Of a stretch of 64,000 nucleotides of DNA, positions 1-10,225 are shown in pieces; within the stretch, counting starts at the first letter, position 1, and each line of letters opens with the position of its first letter. A program made the translations under genes and the position numbers. This stretch comes from Odobenus rosmarus divergens (Eukaryota > Chordata > Mammalia > Carnivora > Odobenidae), in NCBI RefSeq assembly GCF_000321225.1, contig NW_004450285.1:6225940-6289939 (forward strand), read 5' to 3'. The notes below the pieces were generated by a model that searched no databases, was not told the origin of the DNA, and worked only from the letters and a program-made list of their open reading frames with translations.

Positions 1-180
1 CAGCTCAGGTCATGATCCCAGGGTCCTGGGATCGAGCCCCACATCGGGCTCCCTGCTCATGCAGGAAGCCTGCTTCTCCCTCTGCCTGCCGCTCCCCCTG
101 CTTGTGTTCTCTCCCTCTCTCTCTCTTTCTCGCTATCTCTCTCTGTGTGTCAAATAAATAAATAAAATCTTAAAAAAAAA
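1..180 (+). mobile_element. SINEC (tRNA-derived carnivore SINE), cut by window start
   Basis: The window opens inside the tRNA-like head of a CAN SINE (cagctcaggtcatgatccc), followed by the pyrimidine-rich body, a CT-rich stretch, AATAAATAAATAAAAT and an A tail ending near 180. The first 25-30 bases of the element lie outside the window, so the upstream target duplication cannot be seen. The body is of the 'gggtcctgggatcgagcccc' type. Such elements carry degenerate pol III A and B boxes but are not tRNA genes. Confidence 0.95.
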
Positions 181-986
181 AAAGAAATACTAATTTTTGT
201 TATTGTTTTATCAAGCAGTTTACTTGCCCCAACTAAGATCTCTGTGTCTGCTGCTGTGGGAAGCAGATGAATTTTCAGTTCAGTCTTACGGACTTAGTTG
301 GAGATGTTTATCATCTGTCCTGAATATTCATATTACAGAGATTAGGAAGAGATTATATACAGAATTTGGTGCCTTGTCTTTCTCAGGTCTCCTTTCCAAG
401 ATTCCTCTCCACACTTAATGTATTGTAAATATTCTGAAATGCATCTGCTGGTTCATCAGTTTGGTAAAATGAGGATATCTGTTATCAGTTTTACAGCTCT
501 ACGTGGTGTAGAGTAGGGACTCTCTTCATTCCAAAAGTCATAAAAATAGGAAACTCACCTATAACTGTTCTCTTCTTCCAAGTGTTGAACCCTTCCAGAA
601 TCTGTTGACTTTTGGTCACTCTCCAGAGGCTTCAGGTAAGTTGTTTTATATTTATATATTTGTGGGAGAGTTAGTTTAAATAAAACCATTTAATTTACTT
701 TAAGAAAAATTTATTATCAAATGCCCACTCCCCTGAAAGTCCTCACAAAATACCTATTGATTACACAAATTTAAGTTCACTAGACTTTCACATTAAGGGA
801 GAATGCCACACTGACAGAACTTTAGTATGGGCACGAAAGGTAGAAATCTAGAGAGAACAGTTATACAATCTTAGGACCTAGACAGGATGACTTTAAAAGA
901 ATCTTTCAAAGAGGAAAATTGGTTGAGAATGTGTACAGTCTACAATATTAAGGTTTGGTTTCCTGGACAAAGTGAAACAAGGTTGT
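181..986. other. Unique AT-rich DNA, nothing recognised
   Basis: About 0.8 kb with no repeat family that I recognise. The only open frame of note (73 codons on +, 197-418) has no domain, signal peptide or splice context, and I regard it as chance. Confidence 0.6.
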
Positions 987-1170
987 TGTTTTTTTTTAAT
1001 GTATTTATTTGACAGAGAGATAGAGAGCACAGATAGGCAGAGGCGCAGGCAGAGGGAGAAGCAGGCTTCCCGCTGAGCCTGGAGCCTGATGCAGAGTTCC
1101 ATCCCAGGGCCCTGGATCATGACCTGAGCCGAAGGCAGACGCTTAACCGACTGAGCCACTCAGGCGCCCC
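987..1170 (-). mobile_element. SINEC, full length, with target duplication
   Basis: Reverse-complement SINEC: T run (poly-A tail), atttatttgacagagaga, purine-rich body, and the head ending ctgagccactcaggcgcccc. It is flanked by the direct repeat AAACAAGG (975-982 and 1171-1178), the expected L1-machinery target-site duplication. The 88-codon open frame across it is only the SINE read through. Confidence 0.95.
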
Positions 1171-1450
1171 AAACAAGGGTTTTTAAATGATTCATGAGTA
1201 AGGTGTTAGTTTTCATACATTGCTATCTTAATTTGTTCAAAGGTTTATCTTTCAGTAGCAAATACTTCCTGAAGCAAGTTGCTGTTATTTTTATGTGGTT
1301 CCAGTATTGATTAGCCCAGAAACAGAAAAGTATGTTTGTTTCAGTTCCCAACACTTAATCTTTGATAATATATTGAAAGTTGTAAGTGGAATATTTGAGA
1401 AAGGATTACAGATTAATAAAAATAATATCTTTATTAATTAATGATATTTT

Positions 1451-1630
1451 GGGGGCGCCTGGGTGGCTCAGTCTGTTAAGTGTGTACTTTCGGCTCAGGT
1501 CATAATCCCAGGGTCCTGGAACCCAGTCCTCTATCAGGCTCCTTGCTCAGCCATGAGCCTGCTTCTCCCTCCCCCTCTGCCTGCTGCTCCCCATGCTTGT
1601 GCTCACTCTCTGTCAAAAAAAAAAAAAAAG
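1451..1630 (+). mobile_element. SINEC, full length
   Basis: Begins gggggcgcctgggtggctca and ends in a pure A tail. The AATAAATAAA tract is nearly lost (ctctgtcaaaaaaaa), so this copy is somewhat degraded. It faces the minus-strand copy at 987-1170 across 280 bp, forming an inverted SINE pair. The 82-codon frame starting at 1463 is the SINE itself. Confidence 0.93.
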
Positions 1631-1856
1631 TTTATAAAAAGAATATTTATGACTGTTAAAATGTATTTTGTAACCTCACCTAAAATAAATATCTGGAAAA
1701 CAAGAACTTAAATATTTGGTTCAAAAAATATGAAAAAGGTTGAAAAACATAATTTTGATGTAAATTGATTAATTTACATTATCGTTTGTTCTTCGATTTG
1801 ACTTATGTTCAACTTAACATTGAATTAGTTTATGTTTTGATAAAGTTAATTCCTAT

Positions 1857-2240
1857 ATCGGGACCCACAAAACGGAAGTCTCCCCACTGGCCCGGCGTTC
1901 TAAATCTGCCAGCCTGCATTCAGTGAAAGCACCTGTCAAAGAAGCCAAATTTCCACCACTTAATCCTTGAACTCAGCTTTAGCTCCTTACCCCTACCGGA
2001 GAAAGCAGGACCGGCTCGCCCTATAAGGAAATCCTCCGCCTCCCAGCCAATCATGCCTTGCTTCCGCCTCCGCTTGGTATAAAGCTGTTCTGGACCAACT
2101 TTCTCACAAGAGTCTGTGGTGCTGGGCAGCCCTTGGGTTCCTCCGACCCATGGATCGTTTTACCTAGAATAAAGGGTGTCAAACTCGTTACTAAATAGTC
2201 TAACGACAAGACGAGACCAGCAGTTGGCTGCCGAAGATTC
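1857..2240 (+). mobile_element. ERV1-like LTR (U3-R-U5 layout)
   Basis: A GC-richer island in AT-rich surroundings with the order expected of a retroviral LTR: a CCAAT box at 2047-2051, a TATA box (tataaa) at 2078-2083 and a polyadenylation signal (aataaa) at 2168-2173. This is followed by a U5-like stretch and then TTGGCTGCCGAAGATTCC (2224-2241), which resembles the Arg-type primer-binding sites (TGGTGCCGAAAC...) of some ERV1 groups. I could not fix a TG...CA start or a target duplication, and I saw no partner 3' LTR. CpG sites survive, so it may be fairly young. Alternative: a CpG-rich gene promoter remnant, which I think less likely because of the aataaa placement. Confidence 0.6.
2078..2083 (+). 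promoter_or_regulatory. TATA box of the LTR
   Basis: tataaa lies 27 bases after the CCAAT box and about 85 bases before the aataaa. That spacing is normal for an LTR promoter and would put the start of R near 2105-2112. Whether it is active cannot be told from sequence. Confidence 0.5.
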
Positions 2241-2662
2241 CAGGTCAGCTCCTAAACTCACGTTAAGCTGCTAAAGCCCCGCCACTGCTTCGCGCCTGCT
2301 GAGATCTCGGTAAGCATTTCTCCAGTTGAGCTCCCCTAATTTCCAGGTCTGAGCTCATTGGGGTTATTTTGTCTTAAGCCTTCTGGGTGGAAAATTGGGA
2401 TATGAGAGACTCTAGATTTTTCACAGTGAAACCTAGTGGGGCACACACAGCATTTGGGTTTGTGGCCGAGCTCATGTAAGCGCCTTCGTGGGGATCTAAC
2501 AGGACTCAGGAACTGTGCACAGGCAGCCGGAAACCTTACCGTCTGGTTGAATGAGGATTATTTCCAAAGGAGAAAATAATGGGGACCTCTAGGTCTAAAA
2601 ACAGCATGATAGCGCCGTTGAGGCTTCACAAAAGCTTCGAGGTAAGTCCACAGCTTAAATAA
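2241..2662 (+). pseudogene. ERV leader and gag-start relic
   Basis: Sequence downstream of the LTR's primer-site-like motif has the character of a retroviral leader. It includes two possible splice donors (cggtaagc near 2309 and gaggtaag near 2639). An ATG at 2579 opens Met-Gly followed by small and basic residues, the usual look of a myristoylated Gag N-terminus, but the frame closes after 27 codons at 2662. Nothing further of gag, pol or env is seen downstream. I infer a truncated provirus or a partly deleted copy. It is not functional. Confidence 0.4.
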
Positions 2663-3727
2663 GTACACAGTTTTCTTCCACTTTATAATGTAAATTTGGT
2701 TAACAAATTGAAGTCCATCAGAATAGTGTTAAGTAAGAAAATACAATTTTACGTATTTGCTAATAGCCAGCAGACTACAATATGTATTTTAAAGCCAGCG
2801 TTATTTTAAATACTATAAACCCACGTTATCTTCAGTCGTAGGCAATCTTCAAAGCAAGGTAAGAGGAGAATATGCTATCTTGTTATGACATTTCTTTTTA
2901 AAATACATGGCTTAAAGAGGAATGTAAGCGAGAGTGAGCACCTTTCCAGAAATAACAAAATAATTGGAGTTTAACCCAGAAAAATATCCTAGGGCCTTGA
3001 TGAAAGAGCAAGAATAGCAACAACCCAATAGGCAATATAAAAACTACCGCTGCCAGCATAAATGTCACTTTTTGGAAATGTTGGATTGAACTATGAGAAA
3101 AACATGTATTGACAATCTTTATAATGAATGAGAAATGAAAGTAGTCCATTTGAAAAGCCAAAATAAAGCAAACTTTTTTTTTCATTTTATGTATCAGAAA
3201 GGATAACACCCTGCATATATGAGATATGTGGTTATTTGGGCTTACTCATGTACCCACTCTGATGTAGAAAGTACTTTATTCTTTCTGTACATCTGAACAC
3301 TTGATGCAGTCCCTTCAAAATCTTTTCCTTTGTACTCAAATCATCACTAATTTCTTGTCATGTTCCATATTCTAAATTAAAATCGCCAGTTAAAATAATT
3401 CCCATTTTTCTTCTCCCTAAGTAAGTCCACAGCCAAAATTATTGCGGTAGTGTAATGATTTTGCAAATTCAAGTTCTTTTTGTGTAGAAATATCTTAGAA
3501 AAACTGTAGCATATTTTAGGGTGTAGAGTGAGCCAGATTTTCTTGGAACTATAAATAGATCCCAAATGAAACTAAAGATATCAAATATGCCTTTATTTTT
3601 CAAAGACTGGGTAACCTGATATTCTTTTTTCCTTTTTTTTTTTAATATCTTGCTTAGATTATGTTCTTGAAGTGAATTACAGACGGTCATGTATTTTCCT
3701 GAGTTGTTAAAAATATGTAAATATAAG
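2663..3727. other. Unique AT-rich DNA
   Basis: No repeat family recognised. A 103-codon minus-strand frame (2898-3209) is hydrophobic only because the opposite strand is A-rich, and it lacks any supporting context. A T run lies at 3633-3643. Confidence 0.55.
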
Positions 3728-3836
3728 GAGCGCCTGGGTGGCTCAGCTGTTAAGCATCTGCCTTCCGCTCAGGTCATGATCCCAGGGTCCTGAGATCGAG
3801 CCCCGCATTGGGCTCCCTGCTCCGCGGGAAGCCTGC
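3728..3836 (+). mobile_element. SINEC 5' half, ending abruptly
   Basis: Starts gagcgcctgggtggctcag and follows the consensus through ctccgcgggaagcctgc, then stops with no CT tract, no AATAAA and no A tail. The missing 3' half of the same subfamily begins at 5161 in the same orientation and repeats the last bases (aagcctg), so this may be one SINE split by the 1.33 kb between them. Confidence 0.9.
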
Positions 3837-4092
3837 AAGATTAGGAAAGAAAGAGAACATTCATATCATATACTACTGGAGAAAAAGTTTCTTTTGTAGA
3901 TCAGTAGGATATTGCAATATTACCACTAGGTAATGTGCTTTTTACAGTGTTTCCCAAAATATTATCCATTCCTTTCAAATGCTATCTAATGTACTATGCT
4001 AACATGAAAACGTGGGTCGCTGAGGAAAAAATAATCTTTTCTTAATGTAATGGGAGAAAGAATTTAGGTATTTTGATACTCAACTTGATCAC

Positions 4093-4580
4093 TGTGATGG
4101 TTAGTTTAATGTGTCAACTTGACTGGGCCAGCAGGTGTCTGAATATTTGGTCAAATATTATTTTGTGTGTTTCTGTGAGAGTCTTTTGGATGAGATTAAG
4201 ATTTGAATCAACAGACTGAGGAAAGCAGATTCCTCTCCCTCACCCAGCCAGTTGAAGACCTGAACAGCAAAAAAGATTGACCCTCCTATAAGAGGGAACT
4301 CCTGCTGGATAACAGTCTTGAGCTGGATCATGGACATATATCTATCCTGCCTTCATCTCCAACTAAATTATCAGCTGTTCCTGAATCTGGAGCCTGCTGC
4401 TGGCTTTCAGACTGGAACTACATCATCAGCTCCTCCTGGTTCTCAGGCCTTGGGATTCTGATTGGAACTACACCAACAGCTTTCCTGGGACTCCAGCTTG
4501 CTGACTGCAGATCTGGAAATTTCTCAGCCCACATAACTGCATGAATCAATATCCTATTAATTCTTTTTCTCTGGATAAAC
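4093..4580 (+). repeat. Ancient mammalian interspersed repeat, about 490 bp
   Basis: Opens gtgatggttagtttaatgtg and tcaacttgactgggccagca, and runs through internal near-repeats (ggctttcagactggaactac, ggttctcaggccttgggatt) to an end tctttttctctggataaa. I recognise this consensus as a widespread old mammalian repeat, probably LTR-like, but cannot name the family with certainty. It lies inside the segment that separates the two SINE halves. Confidence 0.7.
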
Positions 4581-4600
4581 AATACAACAGTAGTGTAAGG

Positions 4601-5157
4601 GCAAATACTGATTAAAAGTAAGAGTTTGAAATCTCTCTGTTGAAAGTAAGGAAAAAGAATTCTCCCCTTAACCTTTCTTAGACCATTTACTTAAGAAAAC
4701 TTCAAGTTCTTTCTGTCTCTATAAAATGTATGTAAATTTTCTTAAAAGGTAAATAAGGCTCCTGCAGGGTTGCCCCAGGAATGTTGTTCTCAAGGACCTG
4801 AGCACTATCTCTTTGAAATGTAATCATCAAGGAAGATAGCTCTGTTATCTCCCAGTTTATGGAATGGTAGGAGCCTAACTTCCCTGGGTACATCCCACCA
4901 AGTTGCTAAATCATCTCCTGATCTGAAGATACAAGTTTATTTTTCCTTTGGATAAAGCCAATTAAATACAGATGGCCACTTCAATTACCAAATGTATCTA
5001 TGACACAGTACATGTGACAAATGGTGCTGTCAAGTCCTGTTACTTGAGAACTAGTTACTGTTCATCTCAAGAACATGTAAGTAATGGGGTGTATATGCCT
5101 GGGTATATAAAAGGGTAAAATTTCTTTCTGTCTTGCAGTCTTTTAGTGAATTGCTTG
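4601..5157. other. Unassigned sequence with TATA and splice-acceptor-like motifs
   Basis: No family recognised. Near the right end are tatataaaagg (5104-5114) and a polypyrimidine tract ending in AG (tttctttctgtcttgcag, 5121-5138), then the junction with the SINE 3' half. These could be LTR promoter remnants or chance. No coding frame accompanies them. Confidence 0.4.
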
Positions 5158-5240
5158 AGGAAAAGCCTGTTTTCCCTCTCCCACTCACCCCTGTTTGTGT
5201 TCCCTCTCTCGCTGTGTCTCCCTCTGTCAAATAAAATAGA
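5158..5240 (+). mobile_element. SINEC 3' half
   Basis: Begins at aaaagcctgttttccctctc and continues cactcacccctgtttgtgtt, ccctctctcgctgtgtctcc, ctctgtcaaataaaatag. The whole tRNA-like head is missing. Subfamily features match the 5' half at 3728-3836, and the two share aagcctg at the break. Confidence 0.88.
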
Positions 5241-8200
5241 ATATTGAGTTTATAGCTTTTTCTGTGTTAAATTTCTGTCTACCATTATTATAGAAGTTAC
5301 TCCATACAAATAAAGGTTGTCTTACTTCCAAGCTCTGTCTGAATTTTGTAAGGAATGTTTATTCACCAGCTGCCAGGAAACTGTCCATTTTAAATCAGCA
5401 TACCTCATTCTCTTATTTTCCTTCATCAACACTCCTGCATAACCTTGTCCATAAAATGGTTGTTATTGTACCAGAGATTATTTTTGAAGGATAAAATAGT
5501 AGTGACCCATAAACCCAGAAAATGTTTGAAAAGCCCACTTAACGTGTCCAAATTTCAAATGTCAAAATACTTACTTTTTTATTTCCCTAAGTGTATGGAA
5601 TATAATAACAGAATCTAAATGGAATGGAAATATCCTGACACAAGGATATAATGCAATGTAGTTGAGACTTTAAAATAATTTTGTACAATTAGTTAATGAA
5701 ATGTTGAGCTATTCATTTTTATAAAGCAAGAAATCTAATGTAAAATATTTGAAAACATACTTTTCTCTGCCAGATCCTTTAGCAGAAATTAGAAAACATA
5801 ATTTGTTTCTTGCTTCAGCTCACAAATTTCTTGGAATCTATTACCCCTTCAAAGATAAACTCTAAAATTATTAAGCGGAAACCCTTATTTTTAGTGAAAA
5901 AAATTACTTTCCAGTATCATTGATATTCAGAAATTATGTGGATGATATTATAATAGAACTTTATAAATTCCCCACCTTATCCCCAAAGATAAAAAAAAAT
6001 AAAAAGGGTTTTGATACAGCAGACATATGGCCAATTAAACCCAATTTTCTATCTTGGATAGTGCTGCTCTAGCAATTTAAGGGGTCATGACTGTCATCCC
6101 ATAAGTGTCAAATTATTAGTGATGTCCCTCAACCATTTTTAATGCCCTAGCCTATTATTTATCTATCTGCTGTCTACTCTCTTCTGTGCGCAATCTTTAT
6201 TACTTTCCTCAAATCACCTTTGACTGACTCCTGCTCATTCTGCAGGTGTCAAACATTCTTTTGAGGTCTTCTGAGACTGAGCTAAAATCTCTTAAAATGT
6301 CCTTTATCAAGTCCTTCTTTATATGTTACTGATATTACTAGTGAATTACTTTTAACATAGTGGTTGCTCTTCACATACCTATTCAATGCATGAATTAATG
6401 CTAAGCATTAATTTATTTTAAATCCTGCCCTTTGAGTGTTTTCATACTTTATTGCTGAGGAGTACTGTCATGAACCCAAACTGGCTATGTAAAATTATAT
6501 TTATTTTATGTATCTTCATTAATAACGATAGATGTATTGTGATCTTCATATTCTATAATAAAGTTTAGAGGTCTGTGTTCTTTTTGCACATTGCTCATTA
6601 TCTCTGTACTTTGACAGTATCTGCCATTAGCTTTCCTTATTTGAAACTAACACTTCTTTAATCTTTTTAAATGTCATTTTCACCTCAAATCACATGCTCT
6701 GCTCTCAGAATATTTTGAAGTGTGGTGATCTTAATTATATACAATATTTTGTGGTCAGTAAAACAGTTTCTTCACTAAGGGAAGTTTTGTTCTTTTTTTT
6801 AACTAACCTTTGTTCTGATTATTTGGTAATGATAGCACATTGGTTGATTATCTTCAAGGAATTATCAAATTCCTTCCTTGGTTATGGTATAACTCAGAGG
6901 AGTATGTCCTGTGAATATTAGACATTGTCTTTTCCTAAATACAATTATGTGGTAATTGTTCACAGAACCATATGGTTATCTCTCAGCAAATGAAATAATT
7001 AATATCATCTCAGTGAATGGTTTCCTTTAGAACTACTTACGGAAATAAACTTTAGTTTCTCATGTCTCCTCATGTTTTTTAAAAACACACTGTTGAATTG
7101 GAAAAACCCAAAAATGCTAAGCGTATGTGAAGCATCTGTAACATTCTTGGGCATAAACTACAGCCATGTCCAAATCTGGTTTAGTCTATAAGCCCATAAA
7201 TCCAAACTCCTTGGTGAATTTCAAACTGTGGCTCTGTCATTCTCAACTGTTCTAATAGTTTTCCTGCTTAGAAGGAAAAGAGACCAAAACAGCATTTGTG
7301 TGAAAGAGTTAACAGCCTTTTTCAATCTACAAATACAGTGAAAACTTACAGGACACACAAATTAAAACTATACAGAAATTCTTATGGTGGCACTTAAAAT
7401 GGGATGAAAATGATATAATCTTTTAAATTACTTTCTATCCTGAAAAAAATTGGAAAAAAACCTTTCATTAACAATATCTCAATTCAGTTTAGACAATCAA
7501 CTTTTTCAGGCTATTTTAAAATTTAATCCGAAGAAACAACTGAAATTAATAGTGGTGTTCCTAGCATTTTAATGCTGTTTCTCATTTTTTTCTGAATTAT
7601 TATTTCTCTTACATGTTACTAAATTTAGTCATTTCAGAATGAATTTACCTCTGATCTAGGGTAAGAAGCTAAACTGAAGATTGATTATAGACTCTGTTCC
7701 ACTTGGAAGAAAAAACAAAGTAATTTATAGGAAGTAAGCTGCTAATTGAATACTATTTGTTCTAGTCATTATTTCCTAACTTCAAGGACAGGACTCCTCT
7801 AGGATTCTACCCAGTATTGAACTTGCATTCCTATTGGTAAGTAATGACCTCGTAATTACTTCAAGCTCTAGATCAATCACTTCTCTGGTGACTCTTGATA
7901 GAGTAAAAACATTTTACACATTGATTTTCCTTATTTAATTCATCTACTTTCCTGTTTTGTTTGGATTCCTTGATCTATTCAGTCTTTACTAAAATTCATT
8001 TAAAGATAACAGATGATCTTTCTCATATGTTCTAAACTGTACAATAGATTGCTTCCAATCTACAAATAGTATCAGAATGTACACGGAGAAATAGAATAGT
8101 ATGTGAAATGTGTGATTATGGATTCACCTACATTGTAGAATTGTGTACCCTCCCTTTCAGGAAGAAGGTGGTTAGAGAGTGAGGGGGGTAAGCATTTGAG

Positions 8201-8514
8201 TAAGGTTGGGAAGAAACATAGGGACAGCTGGTAACTGTTTATTCAGGGTAGCTGTACTAAGAAAAATCACCATCAATTTAACAAATTCACTGGACAATTT
8301 TACTTGTCGAAGTTTATTTAGGGACCAATTTAGTTGCAAAGACTTCAGTTCCACCCAGAAAACAAGTGAGAAATTACTCTCTTTGTTGAGTATTCCACAG
8401 ATTTTATATTGAGTCTATTTCTGCAATACTGTAGGCCACAAGAAGTCTGACTTTCTTGAAATATTTTAATACATGATATTGTTTGCATGTGTACCACTTA
8501 GAATAATTGTTAAC
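5241..8514. other. Unique AT-rich DNA, 3.3 kb
   Basis: Long stretch without any SINE, LINE or LTR that I can identify and without a convincing open frame (longest about 75 codons). Old, unrecognisable repeats or conserved noncoding elements may be present, but this needs alignment to other mammals. Confidence 0.55.
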
Positions 8515-8745
8515 CCTGAACTCTGGAGACATTTCCACATGTTCAGATACTCATTCCACAAATGATCGGTTGGGAGAACTTGGGCCAATTTTGTAACTTC
8601 TCTGTGCCTCAACACTCATGTTTGTAAGTGGAAATTTTCATGTGTATATCATAAGATTACTACAAAGTTTAAGTGTGGCAGTTGCCATGATATACTTAGA
8701 ATAATGCATAATGCTTAATACATATTCCGTATAAATTAGCTATCA
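8515..8745 (+). mobile_element. MIR element
   Basis: Shows the MIR order: ctgaactctggaga head, ggagaacttgggccaatttt and gtaacttctctgtgcctcaa core, tttgtaagtgg, then a degenerate 3' section with aatgcttaatacat. Divergence is high, as expected for this ancient tRNA-derived SINE. Confidence 0.75.
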
Positions 8746-9469
8746 TTCTGAAGTTTTTAGATCTAAGACTGAAAAGATAATCAGATATATTTTTACTAAA
8801 TACGAGGAGTTAGTAGTTTGTTTATGTTTTATTTTGTTTCTTAGCAATCAGTAGTTCATCAGTCTGATAAAACATCTCAAAAAGTAGCAGAGCTGTTTGA
8901 TCAATTTTCAGGGATTTTGGAAGGGATCAAGAAATTGAACTAAATGTTCAAAGTACTTTCCAACACTAAGTTTATTAGTCAGAGTCCTTTATTTTGCAAG
9001 TGACAGGATCCCGGAGCGAAGTATCTTAGGCAAAAAAAGAACTCTTAGAAAGATAACGTCTGATTGAAAGAAGTGGTGAACAACCTTATAGCAGGGCATT
9101 GAGAGACAGATGGGTTTCAGACAAAACAGACTCAAACACGGTTATAATCCCATCACTCAGCATGTTATCTGTTTTCTTCTCTAAATGTGAACGTTGTTCC
9201 TATCTGGAAATTGTTGAGGACACATCCATGAAGAATTTCCAAGTTGCTCATGCTATAATATCTACAGAAAGGGAAAGGTTGATTCTTTCCTCCACCAGTT
9301 CCATAGTTTCTAGAACAAGTGGTCTATACTTAGTATTCCCCTCCTCACCTTTTTTTTGTCTTCTACTCACTCTTCTCTGGCAACCACTTTTCCCAATTGG
9401 AAGGACTGATCTCAGCTAAGATCACCTGAATGCCAAATCCAATGATCCATATCCAGTCTGTATCTAATA
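8746..9469. other. Mostly unassigned; possible old repeat at about 8975-9420
   Basis: From ttattagtcagagtccttta onward (ggcaaaaaaagaactcttag, then a pyrimidine-rich part near 9300-9400) the layout recalls an old mammalian repeat, but the match is too weak to name. The 106-codon frame at 9099-9419 shows no domain, and I do not call it a gene. Confidence 0.35.
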
Positions 9470-9487
9470 GGCACAGTTTACTTCTTT

Positions 9488-9673
9488 TTGTTGTTGTTGT
9501 TTAGGATTTTATTTATTGAGAGAGATTGAGCATGAGCAGGGGGAGGGGCAGAGAAGAAACAGGCTCCCTGCTAAGCAGGGTGCCTGATGCAATGCAAGCC
9601 TCAATCCCGGGACCCTGGGACCATGACCTGAGCCGAAGGCAGCCGCTTACTGACTGAGCCACCCAGGCACCCC
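9488..9673 (-). mobile_element. SINEC, full length, with 18-bp target duplication
   Basis: T-rich start, atttattgagagagattgag, purine-rich body, and head ctgagccacccaggcacccc. Flanked by ggcacagtttacttcttt (9470-9487) and ggcacagtatacttcttt (9675-9692), one mismatch in 18. Confidence 0.95.
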
Positions 9674-10024
9674 TGGCACAGTATACTTCTTTAGTAACCA
9701 TAGCTTCATTAAATGTCTCTTCTCTTTTTATGTACTCAGAACTGCCTTTCAAACTCTATCCTCAGTCCTGTTTAGTGTTTGTTTTCTCTAGCAATCATGC
9801 AGGACCTTCTTGATCTTTCACATTACACTCTATGGGCAATTTTGTTAACATGCTTCTCAATGAGTGGTGTCCTTTGCCTTAAAAGGAAACATCTACTATG
9901 CCACTCTTTTGCCTTTCAGACTTATTCAGGAACATAGTATTTTGATTAAGCTCTAAATACCTCTCTGAGCTGTTAATTTCCACTGTCATTCTTTCATCTG
10001 ATCAGTAAGTTTATATGTGTTGTG

Positions 10025-10225
10025 CCCATATAATGTAATAGGCATTGTGCATAGATCCTCGGAGAGAGATGTGTATTTATGACAAAGCAGGTAAGTTATG
10101 CTTTAAACATATAATCACAGAATATGTCTTTACTAAGTGTAATAGTGCTATAAGGGAGTGAGACATATCGTCTTACACTTGAACAGTATAAGAAGGTGAT
10201 GACTGCCTCATTAGATGCCAAGTGA
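10025..10225 (+). repeat. Possible old LINE/L2-like fragment
   Basis: ggcattgtgcatagatcctc, aaagcaggtaagttatgc, ataatcacagaatatg and gtgctataagggag occur in the order of a common old mammalian repeat (…ggcactgtgctagg…aataagtgctata…). Divergence is high, so the family name is left open. Confidence 0.35.

Noticed and set aside
1451..1520. tRNA-like heads (A and B box-like) in the SINEs
   Set aside because: tRNA-derived SINE heads with disrupted cloverleaf, not functional tRNA genes.
893..1711. Open frames of 82-88 codons starting MAQSVK on both strands
   Set aside because: They are SINEC sequence read in frame; the same start recurs in other SINE copies.
2898..3209. 103-codon hydrophobic frame on the minus strand
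   Set aside because: Composition follows an A-rich opposite strand; there is no domain, and no upstream or downstream gene context.
9099..9419. 106-codon frame
   Set aside because: Lies in possible old-repeat sequence, with no recognisable domain or splice support.
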